From Lachnospiraceae bacterium (lineage in GTDB: Bacteria; Bacillota_A; Clostridia; Lachnospirales; Lachnospiraceae), in the NCBI GenBank assembly GCA_017435025.1, contig JAFSFU010000297.1, positions 1-10,792 on the forward strand: DNA of 10,792 bases. The letters run 5' to 3'. Shown here in pieces: positions 1-6,781 of this stretch. A program made the translations under genes and the position numbers. The first letter of the stretch is position 1. Each line of letters starts with the position of its first letter. The notes beneath the pieces are model-generated. The model was given only the letters and a program-made list of their open reading frames with translations. It had not been told where the DNA came from and did no database searches.

Positions 1-1344
1 ATGGTATCTGCAGTTATGCAGTCTGTATCCGGTGAGAAGATGGGCGTTGCGCTTGCGAAAGAGGGCGGTATTGCATTTATTTATGTTTCTCAGCCGATCG
101 AGCAGCAGGCAGAAATGGTTCGTAAAGTAAAAAATAACAAGGCAGGTTTTGTTGTTAGTGATTCCAACTTACGCCTTGAGAATACAATGGCAGAAGTAGT
201 AGAGTTAAAGAAGAAAACCGGTCATTCCACAATGGCAGTTACCGATGACGGTACTGGTACAGGTAAACTCCTTGGTATCGTAACAAGCCGTGACTATCGC
301 GTAAGCCGTATGGATCCGAATACTCCTGTTTCCGAGTTTATGACTCCATTCGAGAAACTCGTTTATGCTCCGGAGGGAACAACTCTGAAAGAAGCAAACG
401 ATATTATCTGGGATCACAAACTCAACGCACTCCCGATCGTAAGCAAAGAAGGTAACCTTGTTTCCTTCGTTTTCCGTAAGGACTATGATTTCCATAAGAG
501 CAATCCGTTAGAATTACTGGATTCTCACAAGCGCTATATCGTTGGTGCAGGTATCAATACTCGTGACTACGCTGAGCGTGTGCCTGCTCTTGTTGAAGCA
601 GGTGCTGACGTTCTCGTAATTGACTCTTCTGAGGGTTACTCCGAGTGGCAGTCCATGACAATCAAATGGATCCGTGACCACTATGGTGATACCGTAAAAG
701 TAGGTGCTGGTAATGTTGTTGATGGTGAAGGTTTCCGTTTCCTTGCAGATGCAGGTGCTGACTTCGTTAAAGTTGGTATCGGTGGAGGTTCCATCTGTAT
801 CACTCGTGAGACAAAGGGTATCGGCCGTGGACAGGCTACAGCAGTTATCGATGTAGCAGCAGAACGTGACAAATATTTCGAGGAAACAGGTGTATACGTT
901 CCGATCTGTGCAGACGGTGGTATCGTTCATGACTACCATATGACTCTTGCTTTGGCTATGGGTTCTGATTTCTGCATGCTTGGTCGTTACTTCTCCAGAT
1001 TCGACGAGTCCCCGACAAGCAAAGTGCTTGTAAACGGCAACTACATGAAAGAGTACTGGGGCGAGGGTAGTGCACGTGCTCGTAACTGGCAGCGATATGA
1101 CCTTGGCGGAGCTGGCAAACTGAGCTTCGAAGAAGGCGTAGACTCCTATGTACCGTATGCTGGTGCTCTTACTGACGGTGTTGCGATCACACTCCACAAG
1201 ATCCGTTCTACAATGTGTAACTGTGGTGCATTGACACTTCCGGAGTTACGTGAAAAGGCAAAACTGACTCTTGTTTCCGCTGTATCCATCGTTGAGGGCG
1301 GTGCACACGATGTTCAGTTAAAGGATTCTTCCAACGTGAAGTAA
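1..1344 (+). CDS. guaB: IMP dehydrogenase, 5' end cut by the window
   Basis: Oxidises IMP to XMP with NAD+, the committed step of guanine nucleotide synthesis in the cytosol. Frame 1 is open from the first base; the ATG at position 1 is an internal Met, because the protein begins inside the first beta-strand of the TIM barrel (VSAVMQS) and about 53 N-terminal residues are missing. Visible in order: barrel start, a two-CBS (Bateman) insert at about residues 63-165, then the catalytic barrel. Residue D208 (VLVIDSSEG) fits the NAD-binding Asp, C266 in the [10 protein letters not shown] loop is the catalytic Cys, and R365-Y366 (NWQRYDLGG) is the flap Arg-Tyr pair. Adding 53 gives 261, 319, 418 and 419, the numbering of the Tritrichomonas foetus enzyme, which this protein resembles closely as far as I recall it. 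Codon use is biased (many CGT and GGT codons), as expected for high expression. A strong terminator follows, so it is separate from the next operon. Confidence 0.96.
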   Translation: MVSAVMQSVSGEKMGVALAKEGGIAFIYVSQPIEQQAEMVRKVKNNKAGFVVSDSNLRLENTMAEVVELKKKTGHSTMAVTDDGTGTGKLLGIVTSRDYRVSRMDPNTPVSEFMTPFEKLVYAPEGTTLKEANDIIWDHKLNALPIVSKEGNLVSFVFRKDYDFHKSNPLELLDSHKRYIVGAGINTRDYAERVPALVEAGADVLVIDSSEGYSEWQSMTIKWIRDHYGDTVKVGAGNVVDGEGFRFLADAGADFVKVGIGGGSICITRETKGIGRGQATAVIDVAAERDKYFEETGVYVPICADGGIVHDYHMTLALAMGSDFCMLGRYFSRFDESPTSKVLVNGNYMKEYWGEGSARARNWQRYDLGGAGKLSFEEGVDSYVPYAGALTDGVAITLHKIRSTMCNCGALTLPELREKAKLTLVSAVSIVEGGAHDVQLKDSSNVK

Positions 1345-1376
1345 TTACATTATTTTTGATATAATTTCACAAATAG

Positions 1377-1415
1377 AAAGACCGCTGATTCCTAATTGGA
1401 ATCGGCGGTCTTTTT
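1377..1415 (+). terminator. Rho-independent terminator of guaB
   Basis: A 15-bp stem (AAGACCGCTGATTCC pairing with GGAATCGGCGGTCTT, one G-T wobble) closes a 5-base loop and runs into a T tract at 1410-1415. It begins about 33 bases after the guaB stop codon and isolates guaB from the downstream cluster. Confidence 0.93.
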
Positions 1416-1452
1416 ATGATCATTCTATATCACTCCTTCAATAAACTTAATC

Positions 1453-1521
1453 ACCATACTTTTTACCACACTTTTCGTTATTTTTTTCCATTACCACCCC
1501 AAATAGGTGTAAAAGTGTGGT
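1453..1521. promoter_or_regulatory. Three-copy ACCAYACTTTT motif, candidate operator
   Basis: ACCATACTTTT (1453-1463) and ACCACACTTTT (1465-1475) are direct repeats 12 bp apart, about one helical turn. The exact inverse AAAAGTGTGGT lies at 1511-1521, where its last two bases enter the -35 hexamer of the candidate promoter. A shorter ACCAC occurs at 1493-1497. The arrangement resembles a regulator binding several half-sites, with the inner copies also able to form an 11-bp stem with a 35-base loop. No regulator can be named from the motif. Confidence 0.45.
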
Positions 1522-1547
1522 GACTTTCAAAACAATTTTATTATAAT
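1520..1547 (+). promoter_or_regulatory. Candidate sigma-A promoter of the SPFH operon
   Basis: A perfect TATAAT at 1542-1547 sits 16 bp after GTGACT (1520-1525), a 4/6 match to TTGACA. It lies downstream of the guaB terminator and would give a leader of about 110 bases before the SPFH start codon. The weak -35 overlapping a repeated motif suggests regulated rather than constitutive transcription. Confidence 0.5.
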
Positions 1548-1563
1548 TAAAACAATGCAGGAC

Positions 1564-1595
1564 TAGTAAAATTAGTAGTTTTACTATCATTTTTT
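1564..1595 (+). promoter_or_regulatory. AT-rich leader hairpin followed by a T run
   Basis: TAGTAAAA (1564-1571) and TTTTACTA (1579-1586) form a perfect 8-bp inverted repeat with a 7-base spacer, followed shortly by six T residues (1590-1595). It would lie near the 5' end of the leader transcript. The stem has only two G-C pairs, so it would be a weak attenuator; it may equally be a protein-binding site. Confidence 0.3.
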
Positions 1596-1664
1596 AGAAA
1601 TACATGTTATTATTAACAAGTAATTGGAAATATTATCGAATTGAATATAGAAAGGAGATTATTT

Positions 1665-3101
1665 ATGGGACTTATTAAAGCAGCTTTAGGAGCAACAGGT
1701 GGAGTTCTCGCTGATCAGTGGAAGGAATATTTTTACTGTGAATCCATGCCGACAGATGTATTGGTTATGAAAGGCCAAAAGCGTACAGGAAGCAGATCTT
1801 CCAATACAAAAGGAACCGAAAATATTATCACAAACGGATCCATTCTTGTCGTGGCAGACGGTCAGTGTGCAATGATTGTTGATCAGGGGCTTGTAGTAGA
1901 TATTTGTGCAGAACCAGGTGAATATACATATGATGCATCTACAGAGCCGTCTATTTTCAGCGGAGAGCTTGGAGAGAGCATTTCTGCTGTATTCCAAACC
2001 ATAGGAAAGAGATTTACCTTTGGCGGTGTTGCTCCGAAAGATCAGAGAATTTATTATTTTAATACAAAAGAGATCATGGGAAATAAATATGGAACAGCAT
2101 CCCCGGTACCGTTCCGTGTTGTAGATGAAAGAGCCGCAATCGATATCGATATCTCTGTAAAATGCTTTGGTGAATACAGTTATAAGATTGTAAATCCATT
2201 GTTATTCTATAAAAACGTTTGTGGTAATATAACAGATACATATAGACGCTCAAATCTGGAAAGCCAGTTAAGAACTGAGCTTCTAACAGCGCTTCAGCCA
2301 GCATTTGGTAAAATTTCCGAAATGGGTATTCGTTATTCTGCAGTTGTGTCCCATACAACGGAATTACGCGACGTATTGAAAGAAGAATTAAGTGAAAAGT
2401 GGCGCGATACTCGCGGAATCGAAATTTTCGAATTCGGTGTTTCATCTATCAAAGCAAACGAAGAAGATGAAAAGATGATTAAGGAAATGCAGCGAAATGT
2501 TGCTTTTATGGATCCGTCAAGGGCACAAGCCCACCTGGTTGGTGCAAAAGCTTCTGCAATGCAGGCAGCCGCTTCCAACACAGCTGGCGCAGCAGTTGGA
2601 TTTATGGGTATGGGTATGGCAAACAATATGTCTGCAGGTATCGATCAGGGCCTTAGTCAGCAGGTAATGATGCAGCAGCAGCAACAGTTCGCGCAGCAGA
2701 CTTTGCAGCAGGCTCAACAGAATTCGGCTCAACAGGCTGCAGCCGGTTGGTCTTGCTCTTGTGGACAGACAGGAAATACCGGAAAGTTCTGTCAGGGTTG
2801 CGGTACTCCGAAACCAGAACCGAAACCAGCAGGAAGCTGGACATGCAAATGTGGTGCATTAGTAACTGGAAAGTTCTGCCCAGAATGCGGAACAAAGAAA
2901 CCAGAAGAGGATGCTGGTTGGATTTGTTCCTGTGGAGCTGTAAACAAAGGAAAGTTCTGTATGGAATGTGGTTCAAAGAAACCGGAAGGTATTCCGCAGT
3001 ATAAATGTGATAAATGTGGTTGGGAACCACCGAAGGGTACAAAGGCACCGAAATTCTGTCCGGAATGTGGTGATCCATTTGATAATGGCGATATCATCTA
3101 A
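1665..3101 (+). CDS. ydjI: YdjI-like SPFH/Band 7 protein with four C-terminal zinc ribbons
   Basis: Residues from about 25 to 280 match the YdjI/'virion core protein' branch of the SPFH (stomatin/prohibitin/flotillin) superfamily, membrane-associated scaffold proteins. In B. subtilis, YdjI is recruited to the membrane by YdjG/YdjH. Order here: SPFH core, Ala/Gly/Met-rich segment (about 294-325), Gln-rich linker (332-357), then four zinc ribbons. The first three use CxC plus CxxC (C364/C366/C376/C379 and equivalents), each with a GKFCxxCG signature; the fourth uses two CxxC pairs. No membrane segment or signal peptide is seen. I start at ATG 1665 (MGLIKAALG, 478 residues) because AAAGGAG lies 8 bases upstream; the TTG at 1641 would place that ribosome site inside the gene. 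It is first in the cluster, 14 bases before the next start. The assignment to the family is firm; one-to-one orthology with YdjI is inferred. Confidence 0.88.
   Translation: MGLIKAALGATGGVLADQWKEYFYCESMPTDVLVMKGQKRTGSRSSNTKGTENIITNGSILVVADGQCAMIVDQGLVVDICAEPGEYTYDASTEPSIFSGELGESISAVFQTIGKRFTFGGVAPKDQRIYYFNTKEIMGNKYGTASPVPFRVVDERAAIDIDISVKCFGEYSYKIVNPLLFYKNVCGNITDTYRRSNLESQLRTELLTALQPAFGKISEMGIRYSAVVSHTTELRDVLKEELSEKWRDTRGIEIFEFGVSSIKANEEDEKMIKEMQRNVAFMDPSRAQAHLVGAKASAMQAAASNTAGAAVGFMGMGMANNMSAGIDQGLSQQVMMQQQQQFAQQTLQQAQQNSAQQAAAGWSCSCGQTGNTGKFCQGCGTPKPEPKPAGSWTCKCGALVTGKFCPECGTKKPEEDAGWICSCGAVNKGKFCMECGSKKPEGIPQYKCDKCGWEPPKGTKAPKFCPECGDPFDNGDII
2748..3071 (+). repeat. Tandem zinc-ribbon coding repeats in the SPFH gene
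   Basis: Four degenerate zinc-ribbon units begin at 2748, 2838, 2919 and 3000. The 11-base string GGAAAGTTCTG recurs exactly at 2781, 2868 and 2949, each encoding GKFC. The spacing of 87 and 81 bases corresponds to 29 and 27 residues. Sequence between the shared strings has drifted, so the first three units look like older internal duplications; the fourth unit is more divergent. Confidence 0.8.
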
Positions 3102-3115
3102 GATGGAGGTAAACA

Positions 3116-3886
3116 ATGGGCTTATTTGATATGTTTAAGAAAAAGGAATGTTCCATTTGTGGTGGAGAAATTGGTCTTTTAGGAAATCGCAAACTGGAAG
3201 ACGGTAATATGTGTAAAGAATGTGCAAATAAATTATCTCCTTGGTTCAGCGATCGTAGAAACAGCACGATTGCCGAAATCAAGGAACAACTTGCATACCG
3301 TGAAGAAAACAAACAGGCTGTAGTTTCCTTTCACACAACTCGTACTATCGGTAGAGATGTGAAAATATTATTTGATGAAGATTCAAAAAAATTTATGGTA
3401 ACACGTGCAAGAAATCTAGAAGAGGCAAACCCGGATGTGTTGGATTTCTCACAAGTAACGGGATGTGTTCTTGATATTGAAGAAGACATACGTGAGGAAG
3501 AGACTACGGACAAGGAAGGTAAATCCGTGAGTTATAATCCTCCGAGATATAATTACTCTTATGATTTCGAGATGACCATTCACGTGAATCATCCTTATTT
3601 TGACGAAATCAATTTCCGGTTAAACCCTTCTAGTATTGAAACGACATCCGTTGCGGTTCCGGCAATTAGAAAACCAAATCCAAGGATGAATCAGGATTAT
3701 AAAGAGTATGAAGAAATGGGACGTGAGATTGAAAAGATCTTTTCATCAGCCAGAAATCAGATACGAAGAGAAGCTGCTGCATCAGCAGCACCTAAGATGG
3801 CAGTGACTTGTCCGTTCTGTGGTGCGACTACAACTCCGGATGCCAGCGGATGCTGTGAGTACTGTGGCGGCTCAGTAAACGCCTAA
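3116..3886 (+). CDS. DUF4428-type zinc-binding protein with C-terminal zinc ribbon
   Basis: A soluble protein of 256 residues with no visible membrane segment. The N-terminus (about 10-65) has C12-x2-C15 and C33-x2-C36 in the DUF4428 context (ECSICGGEIGLLG...CKECANKL...IAEIKEQL). The central part (about 68-185) is a beta-rich domain of unknown role. An acidic, helical stretch (195-222) precedes an Ala-rich linker and a C-terminal zinc ribbon, C232-x2-C235 and C247-x2-C250. GGAGGT at 3105-3110 sits 5 bases before the ATG, and the gene starts 14 bases after the SPFH stop, so translation is probably coupled. Its Cys pairs resemble those of the SPFH partner, suggesting zinc-ribbon-mediated assembly; this is inference. 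The biochemical function is unknown. Confidence 0.85.
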   Translation: MGLFDMFKKKECSICGGEIGLLGNRKLEDGNMCKECANKLSPWFSDRRNSTIAEIKEQLAYREENKQAVVSFHTTRTIGRDVKILFDEDSKKFMVTRARNLEEANPDVLDFSQVTGCVLDIEEDIREEETTDKEGKSVSYNPPRYNYSYDFEMTIHVNHPYFDEINFRLNPSSIETTSVAVPAIRKPNPRMNQDYKEYEEMGREIEKIFSSARNQIRREAAASAAPKMAVTCPFCGATTTPDASGCCEYCGGSVNA

Positions 3887-3910
3887 TAATAATTACATTG
3901 AAAGTGAGAA

Positions 3911-4897
3911 ATGATGATAGATTTATCACAATTAGTTGATATATGTAAAGATCATATTGTTTACATTCAAACGCATAACTTTCCGGATCCTGATGCGATA
4001 GCCTCAGCATATGGGCTTAAGAATTTACTGTGTAATTACGGTATTAATAGTAAAATATGCTATGCTGGAAAGATTGACAAATTAAGTGCTGCAAAAATGC
4101 TGCATGAATTTAAAATCGATATGTATTCCTATGAAACATTAAGTGATGAAATGAAGGAAAACGACTACATCATTTGTATCGATAGTCAAAAAAACGCAGG
4201 AAATATTCAGGATTTTATTGGCAATGAAATTGCATGCATCGATCATCATCCTACTTTTGTAGAAAATGAATATCTATATTCCGATATCCGAATAACAGGA
4301 GCCTGCGCTTCGATGATTGCAGAGTATTATATGTTATCAGATACTATTCCGGATAAGGATACAGCAACTGCTTTGATTTATGGAATTAAAATGGATACAT
4401 TACAATTTTCAAGAGGTGTAACTCCTCTTGACATTGAAATGTTCGGTTTTTTGTACCCGCTGGCAGACCATCAAAAATTAAGTCGACTTGAACGTAATAA
4501 TATGGAATTTACTGATCTTAGAGCCTATGGTGAAGCAATAGAAAGTATTGAACTATACGGTAAGATTGGATTTTCGCATATTTCATTTCCTTGTCCTGAT
4601 GCATTAATTGCAATCCTTGCAGATTTTATTCTGTCGTTACAGGAAGTTGATGTAGCACTCGTATCTTCAAAACGTACGGATGGAATTAAAATATCATTAC
4701 GTTCAGAGACACCAAATGTACATGCAGGTGAAGTATTAAAGATGGCACTTGAAGGATTCGGTGATGGTGGCGGTCATTCTTCAATGGCCGGCGGCATCAT
4801 TAAATCAGAAAACCTTGAATTACTTGGAAACTATCCGGAAGATAAAATTAATAGTATGATTTTAAAGATACTTGATGGCTCAGAAAAACCATCTTAA
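3911..4897 (+). CDS. DHH/DHHA1 family phosphoesterase (NrnA-like)
   Basis: A cytosolic Mn2+-dependent phosphoesterase of 328 residues, near the usual size of NrnA-type proteins, which cleave nanoRNA, pAp or linear dinucleotides. The metal-binding motifs look intact: H22 and D26/D28 in HNFPDPDAIAS, D91 in YIICIDSQ, D111-H112-H113 in IACIDHHPT, and D162 in GIKMDT. The C-terminal DHHA1 domain carries the substrate-binding GGGHSSMAGG loop (286-295). No PAS, GGDEF or membrane segments are present, so it is not GdpP/YybT. Two adjacent ATGs (3911 and 3914) follow a poor ribosome site (AAAGTGAG), so translation may be weaker than that of its neighbours. It begins 24 bases after the preceding gene and is followed by a terminator-like hairpin. 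Its place in an envelope-stress-type cluster hints at a signalling or stress nucleotide as substrate, but the sequence does not show which. Confidence 0.88.
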   Translation: MMIDLSQLVDICKDHIVYIQTHNFPDPDAIASAYGLKNLLCNYGINSKICYAGKIDKLSAAKMLHEFKIDMYSYETLSDEMKENDYIICIDSQKNAGNIQDFIGNEIACIDHHPTFVENEYLYSDIRITGACASMIAEYYMLSDTIPDKDTATALIYGIKMDTLQFSRGVTPLDIEMFGFLYPLADHQKLSRLERNNMEFTDLRAYGEAIESIELYGKIGFSHISFPCPDALIAILADFILSLQEVDVALVSSKRTDGIKISLRSETPNVHAGEVLKMALEGFGDGGGHSSMAGGIIKSENLELLGNYPEDKINSMILKILDGSEKPS

Positions 4898-4903
4898 AAA
4901 CTG

Positions 4904-4942
4904 AAGGGGAATTACAATCAAGTAGTTTCCCTTTATTTTATT
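4904..4942 (+). terminator. Internal terminator or attenuator between the DHH gene and xpaC
   Basis: AAGGGGAATTAC (4904-4915) pairs with GTAGTTTCCCTT (4922-4933) as a 12-bp stem with two G-T wobbles and a 6-base loop, followed by TTATTTTATT. It starts 7 bases after the DHH stop codon. No good promoter is seen between it and xpaC at 4974, so partial readthrough with reduced downstream expression is the likely effect. Confidence 0.65.
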
Positions 4943-4973
4943 AAAATACATATCATAAAAGGACGGTGATTAT

Positions 4974-5630
4974 ATGAATCAGAATTCATCTGGACTTTTT
5001 GTTTTTTGGGGGATGATTTGTACTTTCATTCTATTATTTGTGATTCGCAGTCATGTGCCATCTTTGGCAAACGCATTGTTTATTATTATTGGAGCATGTA
5101 TGATTCTTCTCCTATTATTTGTAAGCATTGTCATGTACTTTGCATTACGAAATCCAAAAACGTCAAATAGCCAAAATGATTCTGATAAAATCAAACCACT
5201 AATGAATAACGGACGCCAAAGTTTAATCAAACTGCGCAGTCTATCCATGGAAATTAAGAATTCGCATGTTCGTAAGATCAATAATGATATTTGCAATATA
5301 ATCGAAAGAATCTTTCGGACATTAAAAGAACATCCTGAACAAATCGACTCATTGAGACAATTTTTCCATTATTATCTCCCGACTTTGGAAAAGATTCTTA
5401 TAAAATACAAGAGCTTTGAAACACAAGGCCTGCCTTCAGCTAAAATCACTCAAAGTACGATCACATGCCTTCAGGATATCAAGACTGCAATGGAAAAACT
5501 ATATAACAACCTGTTCGAAGATGATATTCTTGACCTTACTGTCGAAATAGAAGTATTGAGACAAATATGTAAGCGTGATGGTTTATTAACCAATGAGGAT
5601 TTTATATTTCAAAACGTAAAGGAGAAATAA
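4974..5630 (+). CDS. xpaC: XpaC-family membrane protein
   Basis: This 218-residue protein has two hydrophobic helices (about 7-25 and 33-57) joined by a short loop, then a cytoplasmic helical domain. That domain matches the '5-bromo-4-chloroindolyl phosphate hydrolysis' (XpaC) family: an EHPE motif at 119-122, FHYYLPTLEKIL at 131-142, a Leu-rich FEDDILDL segment near 181-188, and the closing VLRQICKRDGL. Despite the family name, no phosphatase active site can be recognised, and the true role is unclear. XpaC is usually found beside TelA (toxic-anion resistance) in stress-related gene sets; no TelA is encoded in this window. The ribosome site AAAAGGACGG lies about 8 bases before the ATG. Its stop codon lies 4 bases before the next start, so it is translationally linked to the ydjG-like gene. 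Confidence 0.8.
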   Translation: MNQNSSGLFVFWGMICTFILLFVIRSHVPSLANALFIIIGACMILLLLFVSIVMYFALRNPKTSNSQNDSDKIKPLMNNGRQSLIKLRSLSMEIKNSHVRKINNDICNIIERIFRTLKEHPEQIDSLRQFFHYYLPTLEKILIKYKSFETQGLPSAKITQSTITCLQDIKTAMEKLYNNLFEDDILDLTVEIEVLRQICKRDGLLTNEDFIFQNVKEK

Positions 5631-5634
5631 ATCT

Positions 5635-6768
5635 ATGGCAGCTCAAGTAACGAATTATCAGTGCCCAGCTTGTACTGGTCCGGTACATTTTTCGCCTGAA
5701 ACAGGAAACGTTGTATGCGATTATTGTGGTTCCACTTTTGAATTAAAAGAAATTGAAGCTATCTATGCTGAAAAAGATGCCATAGCGGCAGCAGCGCAGG
5801 CTAATTCGGAAGAACCTGAAGATAACCAGGAAGGAACGGAGTTTACCGGTGATTGGGATACTACAGCACTAAACAGCAACTGGGGTTCAGAAGCCGATGG
5901 AATGAAAGCGTACAACTGCCCATCTTGCGGTGCCGAACTGATCTGCGACAGTTCGACAGGTGCCACATCCTGCCCATACTGCGGTAATCCGACCGTTGTA
6001 CCAGGACAGTTTTCCGGTGCTTTAAAACCGAACTATGTGATACCATTTAAGATTGATAAGGATGCAGCTATTCAGTTATTGAAAGAACACTGCAAAGGAA
6101 AAGTTTTTTTACCAGATACTTTTACATCCACCCATCATCTTCAGGAGATCAAAGGCGTGTATGTTCCGTTCTGGATGTTTGACGGTAAGGCAGATGCATC
6201 AGCTACATTCAATGCGACCAGATCTACTATGCATAAAACATCGACAGAGGAGATTACGACCACCACCCACTATCGTGTAAAGCGTGCAGGAACGATATCT
6301 TTCGAAAAAATTCCTGTAGATGCTTCTTCTAAGATGCCGGATGATTATATGGATTCCTTGGAACCATATGATTACAAAGAACTAAAAGATTTTTCAACTG
6401 CCTATCTTCCTGGTTTTCTGGCTGATAAATACGATGTTACCGTGGAAAGCAGCTGGACAAGAGCTGATCATCGATGTGAATCAACGATCAAGGCTGCGCT
6501 CCGTAATACGGTTAACGGATATCATACCTGCGTGACTGAACGCGAATGGATCAATATGAAACGTGGAAAAGTTCATTATGCTCTTCTTCCAGTATGGCTA
6601 TTATCTACAAAATGGGATGGGCAGACATTTCTATTTGCAGTAAATGGACAGACTGGAAGAACAGTAGGGGACCTTCCAGTGAGCAAACAAAAATTCTGGT
6701 CAATGTTTGCGGGTCTGGCAGCAGGATTCAGTGTAATCGGTTCGATCCTTGTAACATTATTCATTTAA
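5635..6768 (+). CDS. ydjG: YdjG-like zinc-ribbon membrane protein
   Basis: A 377-residue protein of the TFIIB-type zinc-ribbon/YdjG family. Two N-terminal zinc ribbons, C10-x2-C13/C28-x2-C31 and C95-x2-C98/C113-x2-C116, are separated by an acidic Ala-rich linker (45-90). A conserved middle domain follows (130-345, with VIPFKID, GVYVPFWMFDG and LLPVWLLSTKW). One transmembrane helix (about 354-376) ends at the C-terminus, so the zinc ribbons should face the cytoplasm with a tail anchor. B. subtilis YdjG forms a membrane complex with YdjH that recruits YdjI and PspA; the same order ydjG-ydjH is seen here. AAAGGAG (5618-5624) overlaps the end of xpaC, 10 bases before the ATG. Family assignment is strong; the partner role is inferred from B. 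subtilis. Confidence 0.85.
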   Translation: MAAQVTNYQCPACTGPVHFSPETGNVVCDYCGSTFELKEIEAIYAEKDAIAAAAQANSEEPEDNQEGTEFTGDWDTTALNSNWGSEADGMKAYNCPSCGAELICDSSTGATSCPYCGNPTVVPGQFSGALKPNYVIPFKIDKDAAIQLLKEHCKGKVFLPDTFTSTHHLQEIKGVYVPFWMFDGKADASATFNATRSTMHKTSTEEITTTTHYRVKRAGTISFEKIPVDASSKMPDDYMDSLEPYDYKELKDFSTAYLPGFLADKYDVTVESSWTRADHRCESTIKAALRNTVNGYHTCVTEREWINMKRGKVHYALLPVWLLSTKWDGQTFLFAVNGQTGRTVGDLPVSKQKFWSMFAGLAAGFSVIGSILVTLFI

Positions 6769-6781
6769 GGAGGGAACAAAG

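Larger units (their letters stand above)
1345..1664. other. 320-bp intergenic region between guaB and the SPFH operon
   Basis: No convincing coding sequence or structured RNA gene is visible here. The stretch holds the guaB terminator, three copies of an ACCAYACTTTT motif, a candidate promoter at 1520-1547, an AT-rich hairpin with a T run at 1564-1595, and the ribosome binding site AAAGGAG at 1651-1657 for the next gene. Apart from the terminator it is very AT-rich. Confidence 0.7.

Noticed and set aside
514..1197. 227-codon open frame on the minus strand inside guaB
   Set aside because: It is fully antisense to a clearly conserved enzyme, Cys/Thr/Ser-rich without domain signatures, and has no ribosome site; it reflects the codon bias of guaB.
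1564..1595. Possible riboswitch in the leader of the SPFH gene
   Set aside because: Only one short, AT-only style hairpin is visible; no conserved aptamer motif or paired terminator/antiterminator could be recognised.
2653..3097. Minus-strand and alternative-frame open frames over the zinc-ribbon repeats
   Set aside because: They are shadows created by the repetitive Cys/Gly/Lys codons of the SPFH gene; none has a start with a ribosome site.
1665..3101. Literal reading of the 'virion core protein' label sometimes given to this family
   Set aside because: The label comes from weak similarity to poxvirus proteins; the SPFH core and the ydjG/ydjH-like neighbours point to a cellular membrane-associated protein, and no phage genes are present.
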